Source: Nonomuraea angiospora (GTDB taxonomy: Bacteria; Actinomycetota; Actinomycetes; Streptosporangiales; Streptosporangiaceae). Taken from it: a stretch of DNA of 64,000 bases. The notes under the pieces were generated by a model. The model made no database searches and was not told where the DNA came from. It saw only the letters and a list, made by a program, of their open reading frames with translations. Position numbers and translations under genes: made by a program. This document shows positions 50,336 to 57,640 of the stretch, one piece after another. Position 1 is the first letter of the stretch, and every line of letters begins with the position of its first letter. Where the stretch lies: positions 8,122,001-8,186,000 of the forward strand of contig NZ_JADBEK010000001.1 in NCBI RefSeq assembly GCF_014873145.1. Direction: 5' to 3'.

Positions 50336-50354
50336 CCGCGAGTACCGCGGTCAC
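50332..50354 (+). terminator. Terminator hairpin over the TDT-like stop codon
   Basis: GTGACCGCG-AGTAC-CGCGGTCAC is a perfect 9-bp stem with a 5-base loop; the TGA stop lies in its 5' arm. Confidence 0.65.
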
Positions 50355-50543
50355 GGCATACCAGCCGAGCAAGCAATCTCACGCTCGCCTACATCCGGCA
50401 AGCCAAGCGGCGTGGCCGCCTGTCATCGTCCTCGGGGCCTGCCTGACAGACCGGCCGGCACGACTGCCTCTACGGTGGATGGGGCGCAGCCAGGTCGGCC
50501 CGCGATGGCCGTGGCCGGCGCCCAGCTTGAGCCCGCCCCAGGG

Positions 50544-51191
50544 TCAGCCCTGGTTGAGGTACGCGAGCACGGCCAGCACGCGGCGGTTGGTGTCGGTGGT
50601 GGCTTCGATGTCGAGCTTGGTGAAGATGGCGGCGATGTGCTTGCCGACGGTTCCCTCGCTGACGAACAGCTGCCCGGCGATGGCGGCGTTGGAGCGTCCC
50701 TGCGCCATGAGCTGGAGCACGTCGCGTTCGCGCGGGGTCAGCAGAGCGAGCGGGTGCTGTGGTGACGTGCCGCCGAGCAGCTTGGAGATCACCTCAGGGT
50801 CCATGGCGGTGCCCCCGGCCGCGACCCTGCGAAGCGCGTCGACGAAGTGACCGGTGTCGAAGACCCGATCCTTGAGCAGGTAGCCGACGCCGCCGGCGCC
50901 ATCGGCCAGGAGCTCTCGGGCGTAGATCTGCTCGACGTACTGGGACAGGACGAGTACGGGGAATCCAGGATGGCGCTTGCGGGCCTCCACGGCGGCCCGC
51001 ACGCCCTCGTCCGTGTAGCCGGGTGGCAGCCGCACGTCCACGATCGCAAGGTCGGGCCGGTGGCCGGCGAGGGCGTCCAGTAGCTCGTCACCGGTGTCCA
51101 CCGCGGCCACGATGTCGATGCCGTGGGCCCTCAGAAGGTGCGTGAGCCCTTCTCGGAGAAGGTAGACGTCCTCGGCGAGGACAACGCGCAT
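50544..51191 (-). CDS. NarL/FixJ family response regulator
   Basis: A 215-residue regulator: receiver domain with E7, D8 and phospho-acceptor D52 (I-V-D-V-R-L-P), K104 in L-L-K-D-R, and a LuxR-type helix-turn-helix (about 148-205; L-T-P-R-E-R-D-V-L-Q-L-M-A-Q-G). It begins inside the 3' end of the histidine kinase gene upstream, with a 61-base overlap, so the pair is tightly coupled. Target genes unknown; the divergent acyltransferase is a candidate. Confidence 0.9.
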   Translation of the reverse strand: MRVVLAEDVYLLREGLTHLLRAHGIDIVAAVDTGDELLDALAGHRPDLAIVDVRLPPGYTDEGVRAAVEARKRHPGFPVLVLSQYVEQIYARELLADGAGGVGYLLKDRVFDTGHFVDALRRVAAGGTAMDPEVISKLLGGTSPQHPLALLTPRERDVLQLMAQGRSNAAIAGQLFVSEGTVGKHIAAIFTKLDIEATTDTNRRVLAVLAYLNQG

Positions 51192-53104
51192 GGAATCTCC
51201 AAGGTAGCTACGGTGGGTCCGCCCGGCGGGCTCGAGATGACGAGGACGCCGTCGAACCCGTCGAGGCGGCGTCGGATGCCGTGCAGCCCGCCACCGCGCC
51301 CGGCCGTCGCGCCGCCGAGCCCGTCGTCGGTGACGGTGGTCGTCAGGAGACCGCCCTCATGGCGCAGCTCCACCGACACCTTCGACGCGGCGGCATGCTT
51401 GGCGACATTGGTCAGCAGCTCGGACACCGCGAAGTAGACCGCCGCCTCGATCGGAGGCGGCACCTGGCCTGCCATGTCCACCAGGACCTCCGCCTCCAGC
51501 GGGGCATCCAGCGCCAGAGTGCGTACGGCGTCCGCGAGCCCCCGATCGGCGAGCACCGGGGGGTAGATGCCACGGATGAGTTCGCGCAGCTCGGCGAGCG
51601 CGGTCACCGACACGTCCTTGGCGCGGGCGATCATGGCCTTGGCGGCCTCCGGGTCGGCGCTGATGAGCTGCTCGACCGCCCCCAGCTGCATCCCCACCGC
51701 GATCCACCTGGCCTGGGCGCCGTCGTGCAGGTCGCGCTCGATCCGGCGCAGCTCGGCGGCCTGCGCGTCGCTGATCCGGGTACGGCTGCTGGCCAGCGCG
51801 CCGACCCGCCGCGTCAGCACGGCCGTTCTCGTGGGACCCAGCAACGACCGGCTCAGACGGGCATGGCAGCGCAGGAGCGCGGGAGCCACCGCGATGCCGA
51901 GCGCCGCGGCCACCAGGCCGGCGACCGGAGCCGGGAGGCCGGCCAGTGCCGGCACGGCGGCCCAGAGCGTGTCGTCGGGCGACCAGCCGATGCTCGCGCC
52001 GACCAGGCCGAGCGCTTTGATCCACACCCACAGCCAGCAGCACGCCACGAACCCGCCGATGATCAGCGCGGCTGGCACGGCGTACAGCATGGCGGCGACG
52101 GGAACCTCCAGGGACAACCACGCGAGATCGCGCCAAGAGGCGGGATCGCGAACGGTCCACCGCCACCGCTGCGCGCGGACGGCCGATTCCCGTCTCCGGT
52201 GTACCGTGCCGAACTCGCCCCACCCCGTCCGGTAGGAACCGTCGGGGTTCGGCGCGGGCATCGGCGGTTCGTCCAGGTACGGTGAGACGATCCGTACGCC
52301 CGTCCAATCGCCGATCAGAGTTCGACGCCAGGACACGAAACGGCGCGCGGCCAGCACCGCATCGGGCCACAGTCGCATGGCCGTCACCACGATCGCCGCC
52401 ACGTGAGCCAGCGCCGGCGCCGCCGCCGCCACTGCCAGTCCCACGCTCGCGCACAGTCGCGCCCCGGCCACCAGTCGCGGGACGAGGACCGCCGCCGACC
52501 CGCCCCGCCCTTCCCGCGGCGCCGGCGCGAGGAGCACCCGGCTCCAGCGGGCATGGAAGCGCACCATCACCGGCCCCATGGCGATCCCGAGCAGCACAGC
52601 CGCCCCGCCGAGGACCGGGTGGCGCAGCCAGATCATCGCGATGCCGCCGGCCGTCAGGGCCGGTGGCACGACGACCGGCAAACCGCCGACCACCGGATTC
52701 ACCGCCATCCAGTACAGGTCACGCCAGGTCGCAGGGTCGCGGAAGATCCACCGCATCTTCATGACGTAACCAGGAAGGAACGCGGAGCGGAACAGGTCGT
52801 CACCGTCGCGGTACCAGCCGTCGGCGTCGCGCCTGGGCGGCGGGGGAGCCGGACGGTAAGGCGGGGAGATCTCCAGCCCGCCCCAGCGTCCGGCCAGCCG
52901 CCGGGCGAGCGCCGGCAGACGGCGGGCCTGCTCGACGAAAAAGGCGGGGGAGGGCAGCCCGAGGTGCGATCCCACGAAGACGGCGGCCAGTAGCGGCCAT
53001 CCCAGCGCGGCCAGCCCGGCCAGCGCCAGGCACCGTACGGGGGCGATCGCATACGTGCGCAACCTTCCGCCACCTTCCGCCTCACGCGTCCCCGGCCGTC
53101 CCAT
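51131..53104 (-). CDS. NarL-type sensor histidine kinase with duplicated sensor domain
   Basis: A 657-residue membrane kinase. Two similar units of about 120-150 residues (about 76-193 and 270-424) precede the kinase; both have I-S/V-S-P-P/Y-Y, R-D-P-A-T/S-W-R-D-L, a pair of membrane helices and R-x-H-A-R-x-S-R-x-L-L. The kinase is intact: E-R-D-L-H-D-G with H460, N-box E-L-L-T-N-V-A-K-H near 562-570, G-box G-G-G-L-H-G-I. The C-terminal tail extends 61 bases into the regulator gene in another frame. GAGGAG supports ATG 53104. Confidence 0.87.
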   Translation of the reverse strand: MGRPGTREAEGGGRLRTYAIAPVRCLALAGLAALGWPLLAAVFVGSHLGLPSPAFFVEQARRLPALARRLAGRWGGLEISPPYRPAPPPPRRDADGWYRDGDDLFRSAFLPGYVMKMRWIFRDPATWRDLYWMAVNPVVGGLPVVVPPALTAGGIAMIWLRHPVLGGAAVLLGIAMGPVMVRFHARWSRVLLAPAPREGRGGSAAVLVPRLVAGARLCASVGLAVAAAAPALAHVAAIVVTAMRLWPDAVLAARRFVSWRRTLIGDWTGVRIVSPYLDEPPMPAPNPDGSYRTGWGEFGTVHRRRESAVRAQRWRWTVRDPASWRDLAWLSLEVPVAAMLYAVPAALIIGGFVACCWLWVWIKALGLVGASIGWSPDDTLWAAVPALAGLPAPVAGLVAAALGIAVAPALLRCHARLSRSLLGPTRTAVLTRRVGALASSRTRISDAQAAELRRIERDLHDGAQARWIAVGMQLGAVEQLISADPEAAKAMIARAKDVSVTALAELRELIRGIYPPVLADRGLADAVRTLALDAPLEAEVLVDMAGQVPPPIEAAVYFAVSELLTNVAKHAAASKVSVELRHEGGLLTTTVTDDGLGGATAGRGGGLHGIRRRLDGFDGVLVISSPPGGPTVATLEIPCALSSPRTSTFSEKGSRTF

Positions 53105-53255
53105 CCGATCGACTCCTCGATTCTGCGTCCCGCGCAGCGCTGTGGCATGGACCTCAAGGTGAGGAAACCAGGTCGCGGACTTCATCGGTATGGGTGCCAA
53201 CCCCCATTCAAACCGGAGGCAAGGCCCATTACCCCAGGGCTCGGCTCATTCCTAG

Positions 53256-53267
53256 CGTGACGTCACG
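53256..53267. promoter_or_regulatory. Palindrome upstream of the acyltransferase gene
   Basis: CGTGACGTCACG is a perfect 12-base palindrome 34 bases before the acyltransferase ATG, in the divergent region next to the sensor kinase gene. A regulator-binding site is plausible. A related ATGACGTCAT lies at 49645-49654 upstream of the TDT-like gene. Confidence 0.35.
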
Positions 53268-53300
53268 ACCTGACCGAACGAGGAACCGAGGAGCGAGGCC

Positions 53301-54440
53301 ATGACAGCCGGTCACCTCACCGTCGACGACGCCACCCCCGCGGCCGGACGCCTGTACTTCGTCGACCGCGTCCGCGTGCTGCTCACCGTGCTCGTCGTCC
53401 TGCACCATGTCGCCCTGACGTACGGGAGCTTCGCCCTGTGGTACTACCACGAGCCGACCATGAGGACACCGCCCCCGCCGGCGAACGAGTGGGGGCGACT
53501 GCTGGACCTGTTCCTGCTGCTCAACCAGACGTACTTCATGGGCCTGTTCTTCCTGATCTCCGCCTACTTCGTACCCGGAGCTCACGATCGCAAGGGAGCG
53601 GGCCGGTTCCTCGCCGAGCGCGCGCTCAGATTGGGGATCCCCCTGCTCGTCACCGTCTTCGTCGTCGTCCCGCTCGCCAAGCTGCCGCTGTTCCGGTGGG
53701 AAGCCGATCGAGGGCCCATCACCTTCGTCGACTTCTACATCCGTGAGCTGGAGCAGGGGCCGGCGTGGTTCCTGGCGACCCTGCTGGTCTTCGTGGCGGC
53801 GTACGCGGCGATCCGGGCACTGAGGTCCGCGCAGCGGCGGCCCCGCACGACCCGCCTGCGGGCGCCCGCCGTCGTCGGCTTCGCCGCGTTGCTCGCGGTG
53901 TTCGGCGTGGTGTGGCGGGTGTGGCAGCCTGTCGAGCGCATCCCGGTGCTGCAGCTTCCGGTGCCGGAATACCTGCCGCAGTACGTCTGCATGTTCGTCG
54001 CGGGAGTGCTCGCCTACCGGCGCGGGTGGCTGACCACCATATCGGCACGGGCCACGCGCTGGGGATTCGCCGCCGCCGCGCTGGCGGCCGTGACGCTCCT
54101 TCCGGTCGCACTGGGTACGCCGAACGCATCGTTGCCGGCCCAGGTGGCGCACGGTGTCTTTGACGGCGTGTTCTGCGCCGGCATGTCACTGGGCATCCTC
54201 GGCCTGTTCAGCCGCCGCCTCGCCGGGCCACCCACACCTTTCGGCCGATTCCTGTCCGGTAACGCCTACGCCGTCTATGTCTTCCACGCGATCGTGCTCG
54301 TCGCCGTATCCGTCCAGTTGTCGGGTGTCCCCGGCGGGCCGCTGGAGAAATTCGCCCTCGCATCGCTCCTCTCGCTCCCGCTGTGCTGGGGCGCGGCGGC
54401 GGTCGCCCGGGCGCTGCCGTACGCCAAGCGGGTGTTGTGA
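53301..54440 (+). CDS. Acyltransferase 3 family membrane protein
   Basis: A 379-residue protein with about ten membrane helices. The signature Y-F-V-D-R-V-R-V-L-L-T-V-L-V-V-L-H-H at about 19-36 holds the conserved R-x10-H pattern of O-acyltransferases; helices continue to L-P-L-C-W-G-A-A-A-V. Family members acylate sugars, lipids or antibiotics at the membrane. It is divergent from the histidine kinase and convergent with the LysR gene. GAGGAGCGAGGCC precedes the ATG. Confidence 0.85.
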   Translation: MTAGHLTVDDATPAAGRLYFVDRVRVLLTVLVVLHHVALTYGSFALWYYHEPTMRTPPPPANEWGRLLDLFLLLNQTYFMGLFFLISAYFVPGAHDRKGAGRFLAERALRLGIPLLVTVFVVVPLAKLPLFRWEADRGPITFVDFYIRELEQGPAWFLATLLVFVAAYAAIRALRSAQRRPRTTRLRAPAVVGFAALLAVFGVVWRVWQPVERIPVLQLPVPEYLPQYVCMFVAGVLAYRRGWLTTISARATRWGFAAAALAAVTLLPVALGTPNASLPAQVAHGVFDGVFCAGMSLGILGLFSRRLAGPPTPFGRFLSGNAYAVYVFHAIVLVAVSVQLSGVPGGPLEKFALASLLSLPLCWGAAAVARALPYAKRVL

Positions 54441-54451
54441 GCCCGGGCGGG

Positions 54452-55366
54452 TCAATCGCGTTTCCGTACAGCGGCGAGGACGTTCTCGGCGGTCTGCGCC
54501 AGGGCGATGATCCGGGCCGTGGTCCTCCTGGTGAGCCATGCGAGCGCGGTACGTGAGCGGGGGAGCCCTGTGACGGGGATGTAGGCCACGCTCGGATAGC
54601 GGTAGTGCTCGGCGAAGGAGCGCACGGTGGCGTGCGCGGCCGCTCCGAGGGCGATGAGGGGAAGGATCTCGGTCAAGCGGTGCACCTCGAGGCGCGGGAT
54701 CGGCCGTCCTGACGGGGTGAGGGGCGGGAGGAAGGCGTTCATCAGCTCGCGGGGCACAGTGGCGATGTCGATCATCATGAGATCGCCGAGGTCTTCGGCG
54801 TCCGCCTGGCCGCGGCCGGCGAGGGGGTGGTCGGCGGCTATCGCGAGCACCCGTTTCTCGTCGGTCATGGTGGGGCCGATGGTCAGGTCCGAGGCGGAGT
54901 TGGGCAGGCGGATGACGAGCGCGTCCCCGGCGCCGGATCGCAGCCAGTCGAGTTGCGCCTCGAACGGGACGTCGCGCAGGAGCACCGTGCAATTCGGGTA
55001 GCGGGTCTCGAAGGTGCGGACGATACGGGTGATGTGGGGGCCGGCGTATATCGGCGGGTTGAACATTCCCAGGTGAATCGTTCCGGCCACGCCACGGGCC
55101 GTCTCACGCGCTGCGGTGAGCGCTGCCGCGAGTGCGTCGTGTGCCGGCTGCAGGTGGTCGCGAAGCTGCCGGCCCAGTGGGGTCAGAGCGACACGGCGGC
55201 TGGTGCGATCGAACAAAGCCCCGCCGATGCGTGATTCCAAGGAACGGATGGACTGGCTCACCCGAGAGGACGTGAGACCGACCCGCTCGGCCGCACGGCC
55301 GAAGTGCAACTCATCGGCGACCGCAAGGAATGTGCGGATTTCCCGCAGTTCGATTCCCTCGATCAT
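54452..55366 (-). CDS. LysR family transcriptional regulator
   Basis: A 304-residue regulator with the N-terminal LysR helix-turn-helix (about 5-62; F-G-R-A-A-E-R-V-G-L-T-S-S-R-V-S-Q-S-I) and the two-lobed effector domain. It is divergent from a VOC/WrbA pair, and the spacer holds a perfect inverted repeat of LysR type. It likely activates those genes, perhaps on sensing a quinone or electrophile. Confidence 0.9.
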   Translation of the reverse strand: MIEGIELREIRTFLAVADELHFGRAAERVGLTSSRVSQSIRSLESRIGGALFDRTSRRVALTPLGRQLRDHLQPAHDALAAALTAARETARGVAGTIHLGMFNPPIYAGPHITRIVRTFETRYPNCTVLLRDVPFEAQLDWLRSGAGDALVIRLPNSASDLTIGPTMTDEKRVLAIAADHPLAGRGQADAEDLGDLMMIDIATVPRELMNAFLPPLTPSGRPIPRLEVHRLTEILPLIALGAAAHATVRSFAEHYRYPSVAYIPVTGLPRSRTALAWLTRRTTARIIALAQTAENVLAAVRKRD

Positions 55367-55430
55367 GTAGCCAGGCTACCCGGTGGGCGAAGAGATGTGT
55401 TCTTGATCGGTATTCCCGGAACTGTCGAAG

Positions 55431-55449
55431 ATTGGCTTGTCCAGCCAAT
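55431..55449. promoter_or_regulatory. LysR-type operator
   Basis: ATTGGCT-TGTCC-AGCCAAT is a perfect 7-bp inverted repeat containing a T-N11-A core, 17 bases before the VOC ATG. Confidence 0.75.
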
Positions 55450-55465
55450 TCATTTGGGAGGTCAC

Positions 55466-55858
55466 ATGGCAATCGAGTTCAACCACACGGTGGTGGCGGC
55501 GCGTGACAAGGATCAATCGGCGGCCTTTCTCGCCGAGGTCCTGGGGCTGCCGCAGCCTTCGGAGTTCGGCCCCTTTGCGGTGGTCGAGACGTCCAATGGC
55601 GTCAGCCTTGACTTCTTCGCCACCGACGGGCCGGTGCTTTCACAGCACTACGCATTCCTGATATCGGAGGCGGAGTTCGACGCCGTATGGGACCGCTTGC
55701 GCGCCCGGGGCATCACGTACTACGCCGATCCCGGTCACCAAGAGGCGGGCAAGATCAACAGGAACGACGGTGGCCGCGGGATGTACTTCGCCGACCCGGA
55801 CGGGCACAACCTCGAAGTGATCACTCGCCCCTACGGCAGCGGGGAGGCGCAGTCATGA
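55466..55858 (+). CDS. VOC family protein (glyoxalase/dioxygenase-like)
   Basis: A 130-residue one-domain VOC protein. H7 in E-F-N-H-T-V-V-A and E123-region G-H-N-L-E-V-I fit metal-binding positions; the middle has L-D-F-F-A-T-D-G and G-M-Y-F-A-D-P-D-G-H. Family members include glyoxalases, dioxygenases and drug-binding proteins. GGGAGG precedes the ATG. The stop overlaps the WrbA-like start (ATGA). Confidence 0.83.
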   Translation: MAIEFNHTVVAARDKDQSAAFLAEVLGLPQPSEFGPFAVVETSNGVSLDFFATDGPVLSQHYAFLISEAEFDAVWDRLRARGITYYADPGHQEAGKINRNDGGRGMYFADPDGHNLEVITRPYGSGEAQS

Positions 55859-56466
55859 TCTCGCGCATCGCGGTCGTCTACTACTCGGCGACAGGCAACG
55901 TCCACGCCACGGCCAAGGCCCTGGCTGAGGGCGCGCAAGAGGCCGACGCCGAGGTGCGCCTGCTGCGGACCGCGGAGACGGCCCCGGACCGGGCGATCGA
56001 CCGCAACCCCGACTGGCGTGCGCACCTGGACGTGACCGCGGACGTGCCGGTCGCCACCCTTGACGACCTGATCTGGGCCGACGGCTACGGCATCGGCACC
56101 CCGACCCGGTACGGCAGCATCGCCGCGCAACTCAAGACCTTCCTCGACACGACGGGAGGCATCTGGGAGGCGGGTCATCTCGCCGGCAAGCCGTTCACCG
56201 CATTCACCAGCACGGGCGAACGGCACGGGGGACAGGAGTCCACCCTGCTGTCTCTTTACAACGTGGCCTACCACTGGGGCTCGATCATCGTCCCCACCGG
56301 TTATGTCGACTATGACGTCATCCACGCGGCCGGCGGAAACCCCTACGGGCTGAGCAACGTCTCCGGCGAGGGCGAGCCGAGTAAGGAACTGCTGGCGGCC
56401 GCGCGATATCAGGGAGGCCGGCTGGCGCGCATCGCCGCAGCGGTGGCCCCTCTGCGCGCCGCATGA
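55855..56466 (+). CDS. wrbA: WrbA-like NAD(P)H:quinone oxidoreductase
   Basis: A 203-residue flavodoxin-fold enzyme reducing quinones by two electrons. FMN-phosphate loop Y-S-A-T-G-N-V-H-A-T is at about 10-19; T-P-T-R-Y-G-S-I near 82-89 and T-G-E-R-H-G-G-Q-E-S-T near 122-132 are WrbA signatures. Coupled to the VOC gene and divergent from LysR, consistent with quinone or electrophile defence. Confidence 0.87.
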   Translation: MISRIAVVYYSATGNVHATAKALAEGAQEADAEVRLLRTAETAPDRAIDRNPDWRAHLDVTADVPVATLDDLIWADGYGIGTPTRYGSIAAQLKTFLDTTGGIWEAGHLAGKPFTAFTSTGERHGGQESTLLSLYNVAYHWGSIIVPTGYVDYDVIHAAGGNPYGLSNVSGEGEPSKELLAAARYQGGRLARIAAAVAPLRAA

Positions 56467-56605
56467 CTCCTGCCGCAGCGATCTCGAGGCGTCCGTCTCG
56501 GTCACGGGTTTGCTGATCAGACCGGCGGACCGTTCGTGATGACGTGCTTCAGGGGGCGGCGCCGCGCGAGCTTGCCGTCGTTCCGGTTCCCCGGCCCCCA
56601 GCACG

Positions 56606-57073
56606 TCAGCGCTGGAGCGAATCTCCCCACTGCCCCGGCCCGGCTCTGTCCGCCTCCGCCGGCCTTATCTGCGCCATGAGCCCCATGATGTCGGGCGCTA
56701 CCCACTCCTCGGCTATCTTGCCGGCTTCTATCCGGTATATCTCGACACTCCGGAAGCTGACCGGGCGACGGGTGGCTTCCACTCCGTTGAAGGACCCTTG
56801 GTGCGTGCCCTTGAAGTGGACGATCACTGCCACCTTGTCATCCGCTCCGAACATGTGCTGGACATCGATGCGCATGTCAGGGAACGCGTCCCGCATGGTC
56901 TCGGCGCCCCTCGCCCAGATCTCCCGTCCGTGAAGGGGGCCGGCCACCCCGGGGACGTGGGCGACGAAGTTCTCGGTCAGAAGCTCCGCGCATCTCTCAA
57001 GGTCGTGGCTCTCCAGCATCTCGTACGCTCGGCGCATCAGCGCCATGTTCGTCTCGGTTGCGTCTGCTCCCAT
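56606..57073 (-). CDS. SnoaL-like ester cyclase/NTF2-fold protein
   Basis: A 155-residue NTF2-fold protein. Features: H-D-L-E-R-C-A-E-L-L-T-E-N-F-V-A-H-V near the N-terminus, F-P-D-M-R-I-D-V near 77-84 and E-I-Y-R-I-E-A-G-K-I-A-E-E-W near 120-133, the SnoaL pattern. This fold includes polyketide cyclases and many unknowns. GGGAG precedes ATG 57073. Free-standing; the 139 bases upstream of its stop side (56467-56605) show no feature. Confidence 0.78.
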   Translation of the reverse strand: MGADATETNMALMRRAYEMLESHDLERCAELLTENFVAHVPGVAGPLHGREIWARGAETMRDAFPDMRIDVQHMFGADDKVAVIVHFKGTHQGSFNGVEATRRPVSFRSVEIYRIEAGKIAEEWVAPDIMGLMAQIRPAEADRAGPGQWGDSLQR

Positions 57074-57093
57074 GATTCTCCCTTCGACAGCAG

Positions 57094-57438
57094 TCAAGAG
57101 CCGGTCGCCGGCTGGTCGTCGACCTTGATGTCGAATCGCACCTGTCTTCCCTCCGTGGACTTGATCGTGGCGGTGACACCGAATTTGGTGCCGTCCTCGG
57201 CCTCGAGCTGACATTTCAGGGTGACGCCTTTCGTTGCCTTCATGTCACTCGGGCACACCACAGCTTTCGGCCGTTGACCGACGGCTTTCGCCAACTGGTC
57301 ACTGATTTGCTGCTCCATCGCGGACTTCGCCACTGTCGCGCTCGTGTCGCCGCCGATATCGACGCTTGCGCTACACGCGCTCAGACCGCCGATTGACAAA
57401 ACCGCCGCGCACAACACGCCGGCCAATGCCCCTCTCAT
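57094..57438 (-). CDS. DUF4333-type lipoprotein
   Basis: A 114-residue lipoprotein: signal peptide with lipobox L-S-A-C (Cys at about 22), then a small domain with one further Cys pair (V-V-C-P and L-K-C-Q), as in actinobacterial DUF4333 proteins. Anchored outside the membrane; role unknown. The gap 57439-57640 to the AfsR-like stop holds nothing convincing apart from a weak GACAG/CTGTC stem. Confidence 0.75.
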   Translation of the reverse strand: MRGALAGVLCAAVLSIGGLSACSASVDIGGDTSATVAKSAMEQQISDQLAKAVGQRPKAVVCPSDMKATKGVTLKCQLEAEDGTKFGVTATIKSTEGRQVRFDIKVDDQPATGS

Positions 57439-57640
57439 CTGACGAATTCTCCTGCCGTAGGAAATTCCCTGTGGCTCTCCGGAGCCTCGCGAGCGGTCAA
57501 GAGCCTGACAGACTCCGCTGTCTCTTCTCTTTCGTGCTGCTGACGCGGGCCGGATCCGCAGCGTGGACGAATGCCGACGGCATGGAACGCGCGTATGGAC
57601 GCGCCGGCGGCATGCGGGGCGAGGACGCGGAGCCCTCCCC

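Noticed and set aside
50400..50543. Possible recombinase-like peptide N-L-T-L-A-Y-I-R-Q-A-K-R-R-G-R in the gap after the TDT-like gene
   Set aside because: Too short and without start or neighbours; treated as chance.
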